Source of the DNA: Carya illinoinensis
Lineage: Eukaryota > Streptophyta > Magnoliopsida > Fagales > Juglandaceae
Direction of reading: 5' to 3'
DNA: 64,000 nt
Assembly (NCBI RefSeq): GCF_018687715.1
Contig: NC_056765.1
Coordinates: 32,324,254-32,388,253 of the forward strand
Positions within the stretch are counted from its first letter, which is position 1, and the number at the start of each line of letters is the position of its first letter. The translations under genes and the position numbers were made by a program. Of this stretch, positions 1 through 10,017 are shown piece by piece. Under the pieces are notes generated by a model. The model was given only the letters and a program-made list of their open reading frames with translations, made no database searches and was not told the DNA's origin.

Positions 1-431
1 ATTAAAGGAAAAAAGGAAGGAAAGATGGGAAAAGTTGGAGGACTGACTCTTCTACATATCTGAACTACATCTGACTCTGATATTTGAGCACTGCCATGAA
101 CTTCTTGCCACCATTATTTAAAATCCAGTTATCTACCGACCAAAGTCTCAAAACATGAAGATCAATGGAGGAAACTTAAGCACATGCATACCTTGCTAAA
201 GTACCTCTTAAGCAATAACTCAATCACCACTCCACATATGCCATAAAAAGTAGAGTAAATTTGATATCACCTACAGATTATATTAAATCTCGTATAAGAA
301 TAAGATTCTCCAACCCAAATGATTAGCAAAAAGGTTCAGAAAAAGAACCTTATTATACAACCATTTTGTCCAAGAGGGTGCTTTGCATAGAGGAGAGATG
401 AGTATCAATCCAGGAACACGTTGTCTGTATT
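1..431. other. AT-rich flank without a recognisable gene
   Basis: No exon with recognisable protein similarity was seen on either strand. If the V-ATPase subunit C gene continued normally on the minus strand, its exons for the central domain would lie here or beyond the window edge. I could not find them. Confidence 0.4.
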
Positions 432-1026
432 TCATTTGTCATTCACTCCTTCCACAAAGTTGTTCGACTGCACATTTCCAAAGTTTAACTCCCAAATTCA
501 TTGTTTAGAATGAATAGAAATCTAAATATCATATCAATATCAACATTTGCAACCCAATTGCCACATATTACTCTGAAGAAGTTACAGATTCTATGAACAA
601 AAAAATATGTAATAAATTGATAACAAAAGAAAATTTAGAATTTGAATCTTAAATTAAAAAAAAAAAAAGGAGTATTTTGCACGAATCAAATAAATAGATA
701 TTGAAATCTAAATAACAAAGTTATGCGAGATTGTATCCAGATCTTGAATAAATTAACTTCACCAAATCGTCGCTGAGAGAGAGAAGAGAATCAAGGGTTC
801 CAACACGGAGATTAGGAATATTGAACTGCAAAAATGAAACCCAATATACATTAATTCAATAAAAAAGAAACATACTTTGCAATGAAATGGATGGGGGAAA
901 TGGAGTAAATACTCTGTAGCAAGGAGTGTCAAAGGAATGTTTGGAGATTTGTTCTTGCAATCGGTTTGAGATAGAAGAGGCAGAGTTCTGAACCGGAAGA
1001 GAGACGACCCAATATCTTGCCGCCAT
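432..1026 (-). pseudogene. VHA-C: V-type H+-ATPase subunit C, 5' exons (probable pseudogene)
   Basis: Exon 1 (1026 to 913) encodes 38 residues starting MAARYWVVSLPVQNSASS and containing LQEQISKHSFDTP, the very conserved N-terminus of plant V-ATPase subunit C. This subunit joins the V1 and V0 sectors of the vacuolar proton pump. It ends AGA|GTATTT. Exon 2 (825 to about 758) follows a TTTTGCAG acceptor and encodes FNIPNLRVGTLDSLLSLSDD and LVK. A third match (467 to 435) encodes [11 protein letters not shown] and then an in-frame TGA at 434-432. The exon 2 donor reads GTGAAGTTAAT: the only GT makes the phase disagree with exon 3, as if one G had been lost at the junction. No later exons are visible. 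The family assignment is secure. The pseudogene call rests on the phase clash, the stop and the missing remainder; a very long intron or an unusual splice is the alternative. Confidence 0.72.
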
Positions 1027-1384
1027 TGAAGCTTTGATTGCAAGCTCAGAGAGAGAGACGTGCGGCAATGGCAGAGACGAAAAGGCTGGCAAAATTTCTA
1101 AAGAGGTTGTATATCTGTATTCTACTGCAGATGCTAGTTGGCGTAGAACATAAATCCATTGACGAGGCACATCGGGAAGATAAAGTGAGAGTGATGAATA
1201 CTAAGAGGCGCTTAGTGCTGGAAGTGTTATTTTCTTTTTTCATAAATATTCTTTTATAGCAACCAATGAGACAAGTGAAGTTGGATGGCCAGACAGATTT
1301 AACAAAAAGTTAAAGGAAAATAATTAAAATTATTGTAGTTTCATTAAAACAAGAAATTTCCGTTTGATAAACTCTTTATATATA
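1027..1384. other. Upstream flank of the VHA-C fragment
   Basis: This is the presumed promoter/5' UTR side of the subunit C fragment, followed by AT-rich sequence up to the Helitron 5' terminus. Short ORFs on both strands here have no recognisable content. Confidence 0.4.
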
Positions 1385-1410
1385 TCTTCTATATATAAAA
1401 AGTGCCTATG

Positions 1411-1415
1411 AAACG
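1411..1415. repeat. Target-site duplication of the Copia element, left copy (AAACG)
   Basis: AAACG lies directly before the left LTR. The same five bases follow the right LTR at 10683-10687. A 5-bp duplication is the normal Ty1/copia integration footprint. Confidence 0.93.
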
Positions 1416-2808
1416 TGTTGCCCAGATGACTAACACAAGAGGGGGGGTGAATTGAGTTGTATTAAAAAAATAACAATTATAAATCAAATATATAAAATAT
1501 AAACAAAATATGAAATAGCAATAAATATAAAGAGTAAGGGTAAGAGAGAAGCAAACTCAGTATGTTAACGAGGTTCGGCCCCACTGCCTACGTCCTCGCC
1601 TCAAGCTACCCCTTGAGGATTCTCGAATTCACTATTCAATCTCCTTCAGGTGGAGATAGAAACCTATTACACCTTTGAACAACACCGCTACAAAGGATCC
1701 GTGTAGAACACCCTCTACACTTGCAATCACCTTACACGTGGTGATTCAACTATTCCCTGTGTAGAATACTTTCTACACGCACAAGGGTTATACACACCCT
1801 TTTTCTGATACAAGGGCTGATAGTGGGTAGGTTATCAGAAAACACTCCTCAATGAGTGAAATAAGAACAATACAGCGCAAACTATATCTCTCAAAATGAA
1901 CAAGAATTAAGGCTCAATGTTTAGAGAAGAGAGAATGAAAGTTTTGAATGAATGTTGAATGCTCTGGATGTTGTAAATGTGAAGCTCTCAAATGATCTAT
2001 TTATAGGCATATGAGACTTCATATTCAAATTTAAAAAATTCACATGTCAAAGACAACATCATTCACTTTTTCAAAAAATTCAAATAAAAGATTCTTCCTT
2101 TTCAATTGTCAAAGACAACATCATTCATTTTTCAAAAACTTCAAACCTAATCTTTTACTTTTGGCATATGACAAAAGGAGCACACTTTCCTTTTTCAAAA
2201 ATTCAAACCTAATCTTTTACTTTTTGCATATGACAAAAGGAGCACACTTTACTTTTCAAATTTTTTAAACCTAATCTTTTACTTTTTGCATATCACAAAA
2301 GGAACACACTTTACTTTTCAAATTTTTCAAACAAAATCATCTACCTTTTGTATAAGTCTAAAAAGGTATCAATCACTTTTGAAAATATTCAAATAAAACA
2401 TGCACATGTGAAAGATGACAATCGATCATTTTTAATATTTTCAAAGTTCAACCCTTTAATCAAGGTATGCACATGTGAAAGATGACAATCAATCATCTTT
2501 CAAAATTTTCAAATTTAATTTTCAAAATATTCATGCACATGTGGAAAATGTATTTTAATGCTTTATGATAAAATATTAATTTTTGAGCCTTAATCCTAAT
2601 TTCAAATTTTTAAGAGATTTACATATTACTCTATGACTTTAATGTAAACTTGTTCCCTTCTTGCTCATGCTTGGTTCCTTGATGTGTTTGACTCCATTGT
2701 GTGGACAACTTGAGCTTGAGACTCCTTCATTCTTTGAATTCATTTGTTATCATCAAAATCCATGTGTAGATATATAATTATACAAAACTTGAAACCTTAT
2801 GTTCAACA
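1416..2808 (-). repeat. 3' LTR of the Copia element
   Basis: This long terminal repeat is nearly identical to 9301-10682. It contains a TATA box for minus-strand transcription (TATAAATAG, 1997-2005). It also holds roughly 60-bp tandem repeats at about 2141-2340 built around the core CATATGACAAAAGGAGCACA, and two copies of a CATGCACATGTGAAAGATGA motif near 2399 and 2466. Confidence 0.95.
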
Positions 2809-2823
2809 ATCTTCCCCTTTTTG
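2809..2823 (-). promoter_or_regulatory. Polypurine tract of the Copia element
   Basis: The minus strand reads AAAAAGGGGAAGAT directly before the LTR start TGTTGAACATAAGG. This is the expected position and composition for the plus-strand DNA primer. Confidence 0.85.
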
Positions 2824-3201
2824 ATGATGACAAATACTTGATAGAACCTGAAGCCCGTATTAATACTTAAGCTCCCCCTGAGAATGTGCGTTAGTTTTTC
2901 AAGCAAAAATATATAAATATAATTCCAAGCATATATAACAAGTTTAGCAATTTAAACAATGTTAATGTTCTAGTCTAAAACTTCTCCCCCTTTTGGCATC
3001 ATTAAAAAGGATCGGCAGCAAATAAATGGACTGAAGAAAACAGTGCGTTAATAGACACTGTAGATAGTTGAAAAATGGAACCGTCCGTGACCCGACAAGT
3101 GCTGCAAAGCCTCGAGGCCTAACTCTATGAATTTAGTGCGGCTGAAAATTTAAACAATCGTCTGATGTTGTTGACAAACGTGATTGAAGGCTCTGAGTTT
3201 C

Positions 3202-3210
3202 TATAAAAAA
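3202..3210 (+). promoter_or_regulatory. Candidate TATA box of antisense ORF copy A
   Basis: TATAAAAAA lies 86 bp before the ATG of antisense ORF copy A. The second copy has a TATA-like motif at a matching distance (98 bp). The parallel placement suggests the promoter was duplicated with the ORF. Transcription is not shown. Confidence 0.45.
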
Positions 3211-3287
3211 ATGAGCATTTTCATCTATCGGATGCCAAAAAAATACATCGCTTCTTGACCTGAGTTCTGTTTTTCCACAACGATAGA

Positions 3288-3740
3288 ATGGCTGAGCAAT
3301 TCTCTTCTACTAATGTTCCAGACTTGAATCAGGAACCCTTGACGCATCAATCATCAATCTTCTCTCCTGAGGCCGTCAATACCATGATAGGAGCAGAGAA
3401 CCGTTTTTTCTAGTAAGGCTGATTCTGAGATTATTGCATAATCAAGAATGCTCAGTAGTCAATATGCTGCCTCTGTTACGATCATGTCTCGGAGGTTAAT
3501 GGCGAGGATGAGTGAGATTGATCATCTTAACATCCAAATATCTGAGTTACGACAGAAGCTTGCTAATAAGGATAGAGAGAATAAAAGGCTAAAGCAGGAA
3601 AACAAAGAGTTGAAAAATTTACAGATTGGTATGCTCATGATCTACAACCACGAATAGAGGAGCTGGAACGAGAAAGGGTTCAGATACAAGGTCAACATCG
3701 GCAGATAACAACAGAGGTTCATCGTTTACTAGAAAAATAG
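3288..3740 (+). pseudogene. Antisense coiled-coil ORF of the Copia element, copy A (broken)
   Basis: It starts MAEQFSSTNVPDLNQEP and stops at 3411 after a run of Ts. Shifting frame there gives SSKADSEIIA, a stop at 3439-3441, then an open stretch from 3448 rich in heptad-like residues (ISELRQKLANKDRENKRLKQ). Another frame change near 3640 continues with RIEELERERVQIQGQHRQ to a stop at 3738. It aligns along its length with copy B: MA start, serine-rich head, SK(A/S)DS(E/D), then a coiled coil. It runs opposite to gag-pol, between pol and the 3' LTR. Function is unknown. Additional antisense ORFs are known in some plant LTR elements as a class, but I cannot tie this one to a named family. Confidence 0.6.
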
Positions 3741-3872
3741 GGACAATCTACTGTTAATCTCGCTGGCTTAGTAAGAAAACTTTTGACAATGTGTATCCAG
3801 CATATCTTGTATTTCTTTTGACTAAATAAGATTTGAAGAGACAATTGTTTGTCTTGTTCTTTATGCTATCTC

Positions 3873-3879
3873 TATAAAA
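3873..3879 (+). promoter_or_regulatory. Candidate TATA box of antisense ORF copy B
   Basis: TATAAAA sits 98 bp before the ATG at 3971, mirroring the TATA/ATG spacing of copy A. Confidence 0.45.
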
Positions 3880-3970
3880 TCAGTCTTAAAATTCATCCGA
3901 TTTGTATCAAATCTTATTCTCATCTGCATTCCTTCAGCATTCTCGCTTTAAGTTTTCAATTCTTTTCTCA

Positions 3971-4408
3971 ATGGCTCATTCTTCTAACATTCCTTTAGAT
4001 TCATCTATGAGGTATTCAGCACCTCAACCTCCTGTCCTTTCTGCAGCTACCATTGGTGCCATGTTGCAGCAAGAGAATAATAGTTTGGCTAGTAAGTCAG
4101 ACTCCGATGCTATCTACGACTTGGTGAGTCTTGGGACTCGCTACTCATCCTCTATTGTTGCTTTTTCCCAGCGAGTACAAGCCAAAAACCATGAGGTTGA
4201 AAGGCTTAAAGAACAAATTGTTGTACTTCAACGAATTGTTCAAGAGTCTCACACAAGGGAAGGAATCATTCGGCAGAAGAATAAACAGTTGAAATCTCTA
4301 TTAGATTCTTCATTCCGCTTGCCAGTTCCCATGGATAGGGATGACATGATATTGTATGAAGAGAATGAGCGTCTCAAACATGAGGCTAAGAACCTCAAGT
4401 TTATGTAA
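3971..4408 (+). CDS. Antisense coiled-coil ORF of the Copia element, copy B (intact, 145 aa)
   Basis: This open frame of 145 residues begins MAHSSNIPLDSSMRYSAPQP. I chose this ATG over the upstream one at 3902 because it matches the MA start of copy A. Residues 1 to about 50 are low-complexity and Ser/Pro/Gln-rich. Residues about 65-110 and 125-145 look like coiled coil (VERLKEQIVVLQRIVQ; EENERLKHEAKNL). It is encoded on the strand opposite to gag-pol, between pol (ends 4459) and the 3' LTR. It stays open while gag, pol and copy A have all broken. No catalytic motif, signal peptide or membrane segment is seen. It could be an accessory Copia protein or a captured host fragment. Function is not assigned. 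Confidence 0.55.
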   Translation: MAHSSNIPLDSSMRYSAPQPPVLSAATIGAMLQQENNSLASKSDSDAIYDLVSLGTRYSSSIVAFSQRVQAKNHEVERLKEQIVVLQRIVQESHTREGIIRQKNKQLKSLLDSSFRLPVPMDRDDMILYEENERLKHEAKNLKFM

Positions 4409-4458
4409 AAGTATTTAAAAAAAATATCTCTCTATTTTTATGAACTCTGGTCTACCTT

Positions 4459-6225
4459 TTAAGAGATATTCATAACATGCATCATACCTATTTCTCTTCT
4501 AATCATACACAATCTATCTTCCGATAAAGGTTTTGTGAATATATCTGCTAACTGATTGTGTGTGTTTGTAAACTCTAGTACTATATCACCTTTCTGCACA
4601 TGATCTCGAAGAAAATGATATCTTATTTCAATATGCTTAGTTCTACAATGTTGTATTGGGTTCTTTGAAAGATTTATAGCACTTGTATTATCACATTTGA
4701 TTGGAATGTGATTATACATGAGTTTAAAATCTTCAAGTTATTGCTTCATATAAAGAACTTGAGCACAACAACTACCCGCAGCAACATATTCTGCCTCAGC
4801 AGTAGATAGTGCAATAGAATTTTGTTTTTTACTAAACCAGGAAACTAGTGCATGACCTAAGAAGTGACATGCTCCACTAGTGCTTTTTCGATCTATTTTA
4901 CAGCCAGCATAATCTGCATCTGTGTAGCTGATTAGATCGAAAGATGTGTGCTTAGGGTATCATAACCCTAAGTTAATTGTACCACTAAGATATCTAAGAA
5001 TGCGCTTAACTGCAATTAAATGTGATTCTTTTGGAGATGATTGAAAGCGTGCATATAAGCACACACTAAACATAATATCTGGTCTACTGGCTGTCAAATA
5101 TAATAAGCTACCAATCATACCTCGATATACCTTCGAGTCAACTGGTTTACCGGATTCATCTTTATTAAGTTTAGTGGATGGGCTCATTGGTGTTCCAGTT
5201 TCCTTAGCACCTTCCATCCCAAACTTTTTCAGCAATTCCTTAATATATTTCGATTGATTGATGAATGTCCCACTTTTTGCTTGCTTAATTTGCAATCCGA
5301 GAAAGAATGTAAGCTCTCCCGTCATGCTCATTTCAAATTCTTCCTGCATAGTCTTAGCAAAAACTTGGCACATATTTTCATTAGTAGCACCGAATATTAT
5401 ATCATCAACATAAATCTGAATCAAAAGAATATCATTATTTTCATATTTAATGAAAAGAGTTGTGTCGATTTTTCCTCTTGAAAAACCTTTTTCAATCAAG
5501 AAACCACTGAGTCTCTCGTACCAAGCTCTAGGAGCTTGTTTGAGTCCATACAGTGCTTTTGTGAGTTTGAAAACATGATTTGGAGAAATATGATTTTCAA
5601 AACCTGGAGATTGCTCAACATATACCTCTTCATTTATAAAACCATTTAAGAAAGTACTTTTAACATCCATTTGAAAAAGTTTGAAATCTTTATAACAAGC
5701 ATATGCAAGTAGCATTCGAATAGCTTCTAATCTTGCGACTGGTGCATATGTCTCATCATAATCGATTCCTTCTTCTTGATTAAAACATTGGGCAACAAGT
5801 CGAGCCTTATTTCTAGTAATGATTCCGGACTCATCTTTCTTGTTTCTAAAAACCCATTTTGTTCCAATAATGGTATGATTTTTGGGTCTAGGAACAAGTG
5901 TCCAAATATCATTTCTTTTAAATTGATTCAACTCTTCTTGCATAGCTAGAATCCAAGATTCATCAAGAAGTGCGTCATCAATATTTTTGGGTTCAATCTG
6001 AGATAGAAAAGCAGTATGATTGCAAATATTTCTAAGAGATGATCGAGTACTTACACCTCGTGAAGGTTCTCCCAAAATTTGTTCCACTGGATGATCTTTT
6101 ACAAATTTCCACTGTTTAGTTGCATCTTGTATTAAATTTTGATGATCTTCCCTGATGGCTCCATGTTGAACTTCCTCTATTGTGTTCTCTTTGTTGAGAT
6201 TGAGACTTTCCGTGTTATTTATACC
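4459..6225 (-). pseudogene. pol: Copia pol, reverse transcriptase and RNase H part (stops inside)
   Basis: This continues in the same frame as the protease-integrase ORF beyond the TGA at 6226-6228. The RT core (open 6087 to 4960) has the entry motif WTLVPRPKNHTIIGTKWVFR, the substrate motif LYGLKQAPRAWYERL and the catalytic YVDDIIFGAT. RNase H follows: DADYAGCKIDRKSTSG, ALSTAEAEYVAAGSCCAQ, then the HIEIRYHFLRDHV tail and LADIFTKPL at the C-terminus. In-frame stops lie at 4960-4962 (TGA, at the RT/RNase H boundary) and 4738-4740 (TAA, inside RNase H). No frameshift was found. The product cannot be a full-length polyprotein. Confidence 0.9.
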
Positions 6226-7548
6226 TCATGTTTCTTCATCAATAGATTTCTTGGAGAGTGGAGAATTAGATTCATCAAATACTACATGCATAGATTCTTG
6301 TACAATCAAAATCTTTTTATTGAATACTCTATAAGCTTTACTATTAGTAGAATACCAGAGAAAGATACCTTCATCAGATTTTGCATCAAACTTGCCTAAA
6401 TTATCCCTGTCATTCAAAATAAAACATTTGCATCCAAATACATGAAAGTAACCAATGTTGGGCTTTTTCTCATTCCAAATCTCATAGGGGGTTTTATCTA
6501 ACTTAGACCTTAGCATAACTCTATTTATAACATAACATGCAGTACTTACCACTTCGGCCCAAAAATAACTAGGCAAGTTGTTCTCATTGAGCATTGTTCT
6601 TGCCATCTCTTGAAGAGATCTATTTTTCCTCTCTACTACCTCATTTTGTTGAGGAGTTCGAGAAGCAGAAAAATTATGCACAAAACCATTTTCATCACAA
6701 AATGTTTCAATATTTTTATTAACAAACTCTTTTCCCCTATCACTTCGGATACTTGAAATAGTATAGCCCTTTTCATTTTGAATTCTCTTGCATAATTTGG
6801 TAAAGGCATCATGTGCCTCATCTTTATGAGCAAGAAAGATGACCCAAGTATATCTAGAGAAATCATCAACAATAACAAATGCATAATATTTTCCTCCTAG
6901 ACTTGCAACTCTATTTAGTCCAAAAAGATCCATGTGTATCAGTTGCAATGGTCTAGTAGTGGAAATATGTTTCTTGGTTTTAAAAGAAGTTTTTGTTTGT
7001 TTACCAAATTGGCATGCATCACAAATTTTGTCTTTAAGAAAAATTGTTTTTGGTAAACCTCTCACAAGATCATTTTTTAAAAGTTTGGAAATAAGTTCCA
7101 TGTTGGCATGACCTAATCTTCTATGCCATAACCAACTAGTTTCATTTTGAACTGAAAAGCAAATAGCATCTTGTGAGGTAATTTCTTCAAAATCGATTGT
7201 ATAAACATTATTGTTTCTAAAAGCAATAAAACAAATATTACAATCATGATCATTCAAAATAATGCACTTGTCCATTTTGAAAGTAACTGTAAATCTTTTA
7301 TCACATAATTGACTTATGCTCAAAAGATTATGTTTTAGACCTTCAACAAGTAGAACATCTTCAATTATGAAAGAAGATTCATTGCCAATTTTACCTATTC
7401 CCACGATCTTCCCTTTCGAGTTGTTTCCAAATGTCACGTGTCCTTTTTCTTTAGATCTAAGATCAAAGAACTTAGTCTTGTCTCCCGTCATGTGTCTTGA
7501 ACATCCACTATCTAAAAACCACTTGTTTTTACTTGTGGATGACTTCAT
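6226..7548 (-). CDS. pol: Copia pol, protease and integrase part
   Basis: A 440-residue open stretch. The aspartic protease site DSGCSRHMTG is near residues 13-22. The GAG pre-integrase zinc region (LWHRRLGHANMELISKL, plus CDACQFGK) follows. The integrase core has HMDLFG, the D of VDDFSRYTWV, SDRGKEF, and the E of QQNEVVERKNR, which together form the DD35E triad. It ends at a TGA (6226-6228), after which the same frame continues into RT. Its upstream join to gag needs a frame change at about 7550-7607. The domain order PR-INT-RT is diagnostic of Copia. Confidence 0.9.
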   Translation of the reverse strand: MKSSTSKNKWFLDSGCSRHMTGDKTKFFDLRSKEKGHVTFGNNSKGKIVGIGKIGNESSFIIEDVLLVEGLKHNLLSISQLCDKRFTVTFKMDKCIILNDHDCNICFIAFRNNNVYTIDFEEITSQDAICFSVQNETSWLWHRRLGHANMELISKLLKNDLVRGLPKTIFLKDKICDACQFGKQTKTSFKTKKHISTTRPLQLIHMDLFGLNRVASLGGKYYAFVIVDDFSRYTWVIFLAHKDEAHDAFTKLCKRIQNEKGYTISSIRSDRGKEFVNKNIETFCDENGFVHNFSASRTPQQNEVVERKNRSLQEMARTMLNENNLPSYFWAEVVSTACYVINRVMLRSKLDKTPYEIWNEKKPNIGYFHVFGCKCFILNDRDNLGKFDAKSDEGIFLWYSTNSKAYRVFNKKILIVQESMHVVFDESNSPLSKKSIDEET

Positions 7549-8362
7549 GCATACTTATAAAAACAATTAAAATGATTTTTCTTGGTACCCAAGTTCTTTG
7601 GGTCCTTTATTTATTAGTATTAGAAGAAACAAGATTTTTAGGTACCCATATGGCCCTAATAGTCATTGTATGATTTCTTCTAATAGGACAAGTATAATAA
7701 TTATGACCATTTCTATTACAGAAATTGCAAATAGCATGTGACATATATGAAGAACTTGAATGATTATAATAATATCTTTTTTTGACAAAATTATTTTTAT
7801 AAAAAGAATTTTGAATATTGGTTTTTGATGTAGAAGAATTATCAAAGAAATTTTTATAAGGTTTGTATTTTTGTTTTGGCATATAACCCAAACCTGCCTT
7901 GTCAAAAACACATCTTTGACTACCAAAAAGTTTTTCAAAATTTCTTTTTCCATTCGTAAAGTTTTCAACAATATTTTCTAAATCGGTTTTCTTCTTATTC
8001 AACTCAAGTTTTTCATCTTTCAAAATGATAATTTCTTTTCTTAAAATATCAATTTCGTTTGTTAAAGAAGAATTTTTCTTTTTCAAAGTAGTATATTTGA
8101 TACCCAATTTTTCAAATTCCTCATAAACCTCTTCTAAAACATTTTGTAATTCTTCATATGAAGGATCTTCAATATTATCAAGATTTGTTACCTCAATGTC
8201 ATCTTTAGCCATAAGACAAAGATTTGCTGATTCTCCATTGCTTGCTTCACTATCAGAACTACTTGAATCATCATCCCATGTAGCTTTCATTGCTTTCTTG
8301 CCCTTGTTTCGATCTTTCTTTAGCAGATGACAATCTGGCTTGATATGACCAGGCTTATTGCA
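7549..8362 (-). pseudogene. gag: Copia gag, C-terminal part with zinc knuckle (frame broken)
   Basis: It continues gag in frame after the TAA at 8363-8365. The first zinc knuckle (C-x2-C-x4-H-x4-C, ending CNKPGHIKPDC) is itself cut by that stop. The open part (8290 to 7607) has an acidic region, a Lys/Glu-rich coiled coil (about residues 40-115), and a second intact knuckle (CNFCNRNGHNYYTC). It stops at 7607. The spacer to the protease needs a shift of frame and holds further stops. Confidence 0.8.
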
Positions 8363-9241
8363 TTAATAACAAATTAAAGTGTCATTTTTACCAGAGTCTT
8401 TCTTAGAAAACTTTTTGAAAGATTTCCTCGGAGGAGTTTTATTTTTCTTTAAGAACATCTGAATTCTTCTTGTTATCATCGCAACTTTTTCATCTTTGTC
8501 TTCATTTTCTTCATCGTCATCGCTTTCACTTTCATGAGGAACAGCTTTAAGTGCCAAGCTCTTCTTTGGCTTTCCTTCTTCTTCTCCTCTTTTCAATGTG
8601 TACTCATGGGTGATAAGTGACCCGATGAGTTCATTCACTTCGAGCTTCTTGAGGTCTCTAGCTTCAAGAATCGCTGTCATTTTTGATTCCCAGCGTTTTG
8701 GTAGAGAGTTGAGAATTTTTCTTACTATCTCCACCTTGGAATAAACTTTGCCAAGAGCTGTCAAGCTGTTTATGATGTTAGTAAAACGAGTGTGCATACT
8801 AGAAATAGATTCATCATCATTCATCTTAAACATTTCATATTCATGAGTAAAAATATAAATTTTTGATTTTTTGACTTGCGAAGTTCCTTCATAAGTAATT
8901 TCCAAGTTATCCCAAATTTCTTTTGCCGTAGCACAAGTCATTATTCTATTAAACTCATTTCCATTGAGAGCATTAAATAATAAATTCATAGCAGTTAAAT
9001 TCAAAGTATAAAGTCTATTGTCTTCACGATCAAACTCTTCTTCTTCCTTTTTGACCTTTACTCCATCAACCACTTCTGTTGGAATATAATGTCCATTTAC
9101 AATGTATTTCCAGATTTCTCGACCTTGAGCCTGAAGGAATATTCTCATTTTAACTTTCCAGAATGAGTAATTATCTCCACAAAAGAGTGGAGGTCGACTG
9201 CTAGATTGACCTTCACCAAATGAAACTGAAATGTTAGCCAT
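8363..9241 (-). CDS. gag: Copia gag, N-terminal capsid part (292 aa, premature stop)
   Basis: It begins MANISVSFGEGQSSSRPPLF about 60 bp inside the primer-binding site. It shows the typical plant Copia Gag layout: the YSFWKVKMRIFLQAQGREIW N-terminal motif, the AKEIWDNLEITYEGTSQVK motif near residue 108, and the helical UBN2-type capsid domain with SLPKRWESKMTAILEA. A charged KPKK/DDEENEDKDEK tail leads to the first zinc knuckle. The stop at 8363 falls within that knuckle, so this ORF ends before nucleic-acid binding is complete. Confidence 0.9.
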   Translation of the reverse strand: MANISVSFGEGQSSSRPPLFCGDNYSFWKVKMRIFLQAQGREIWKYIVNGHYIPTEVVDGVKVKKEEEEFDREDNRLYTLNLTAMNLLFNALNGNEFNRIMTCATAKEIWDNLEITYEGTSQVKKSKIYIFTHEYEMFKMNDDESISSMHTRFTNIINSLTALGKVYSKVEIVRKILNSLPKRWESKMTAILEARDLKKLEVNELIGSLITHEYTLKRGEEEGKPKKSLALKAVPHESESDDDEENEDKDEKVAMITRRIQMFLKKNKTPPRKSFKKFSKKDSGKNDTLICY

Positions 9242-9287
9242 AAGATCTTAACTCAAAAAATAGTTAATCTTATAATAGAGCTCTTAG

Positions 9288-9299
9288 CTCTGATACCAA
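9288..9299 (-). promoter_or_regulatory. Primer-binding site of the Copia element
   Basis: The minus strand reads TGGTATCAGAGC one base downstream of the 5' LTR. This is the standard plant Copia primer-binding site, complementary to initiator methionine tRNA. Confidence 0.95.
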
Positions 9300-9871
9300 T
9301 TGTTGCCCAGATGACTAACACAAGAGGGGGGTAAATTGAGTTGTATTAAAAAAATAATAATTATAAATCAAATATATAAAATATAAACAAAATATGAAAT
9401 ATCAATAAATATAAAGAGTAAGGGTAAGAGAGAAGCAAACTCAGTATGTTAACGAGGTTCGACCCCACTGCCTACGTCCTCGCCTCAAGCTACCCCTTGA
9501 GAATTCCCGAATTCACTATTCAATCTCCTTTAGGTGGAGATAGAAACCTATTACACCTTTGAACAACACCGCTACAAAGGATCCGTGTAGAACACCCTCT
9601 ACACTTGCAATCACCTTACACGTGGTGATTCAACTATTCCCCGTGTAGAATACTTTCTACACGCACAAGGGTTATACACACCCTTTTTCTGATATAAGGG
9701 CTGATAGTGGGTAGGTTATCAGAAAACACTCCTCAATGAGTGAAATAAGAACAATACAGCGCAAACTATATCTCTCAAAATGAACAAGAATTAAGGCTCA
9801 ATGTTTAGAGAAGAGAGAATGAAAGCTTTGAATGAATGTTGAATGCTCTGGATGTTGTAAATGTGAAGCTT

Positions 9872-9880
9872 CTATTTATA
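9872..9880 (-). promoter_or_regulatory. TATA box of the Copia 5' LTR
   Basis: The minus strand reads TATAAATAG. It lies downstream of the U3 tandem repeats in the transcribed direction and is present in both LTRs. Confidence 0.6.
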
Positions 9881-10017
9881 GGCATATGAGACTTCATATT
9901 CAAATTTAAAAAGATTCACATGTCAAAGACAACATCATTCACTTTTTCAAAAAATTCAAATAAAAGGTTCTTCCTTTTTAATTGTCAAAGATAACATCAT
10001 TCATTTTTCAAAAATTT

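Noticed and set aside
2044..2268. 74-codon ORF in the LTR
   Set aside because: Translation of the U3 tandem repeats; not preserved as an equivalent ORF in the other LTR.
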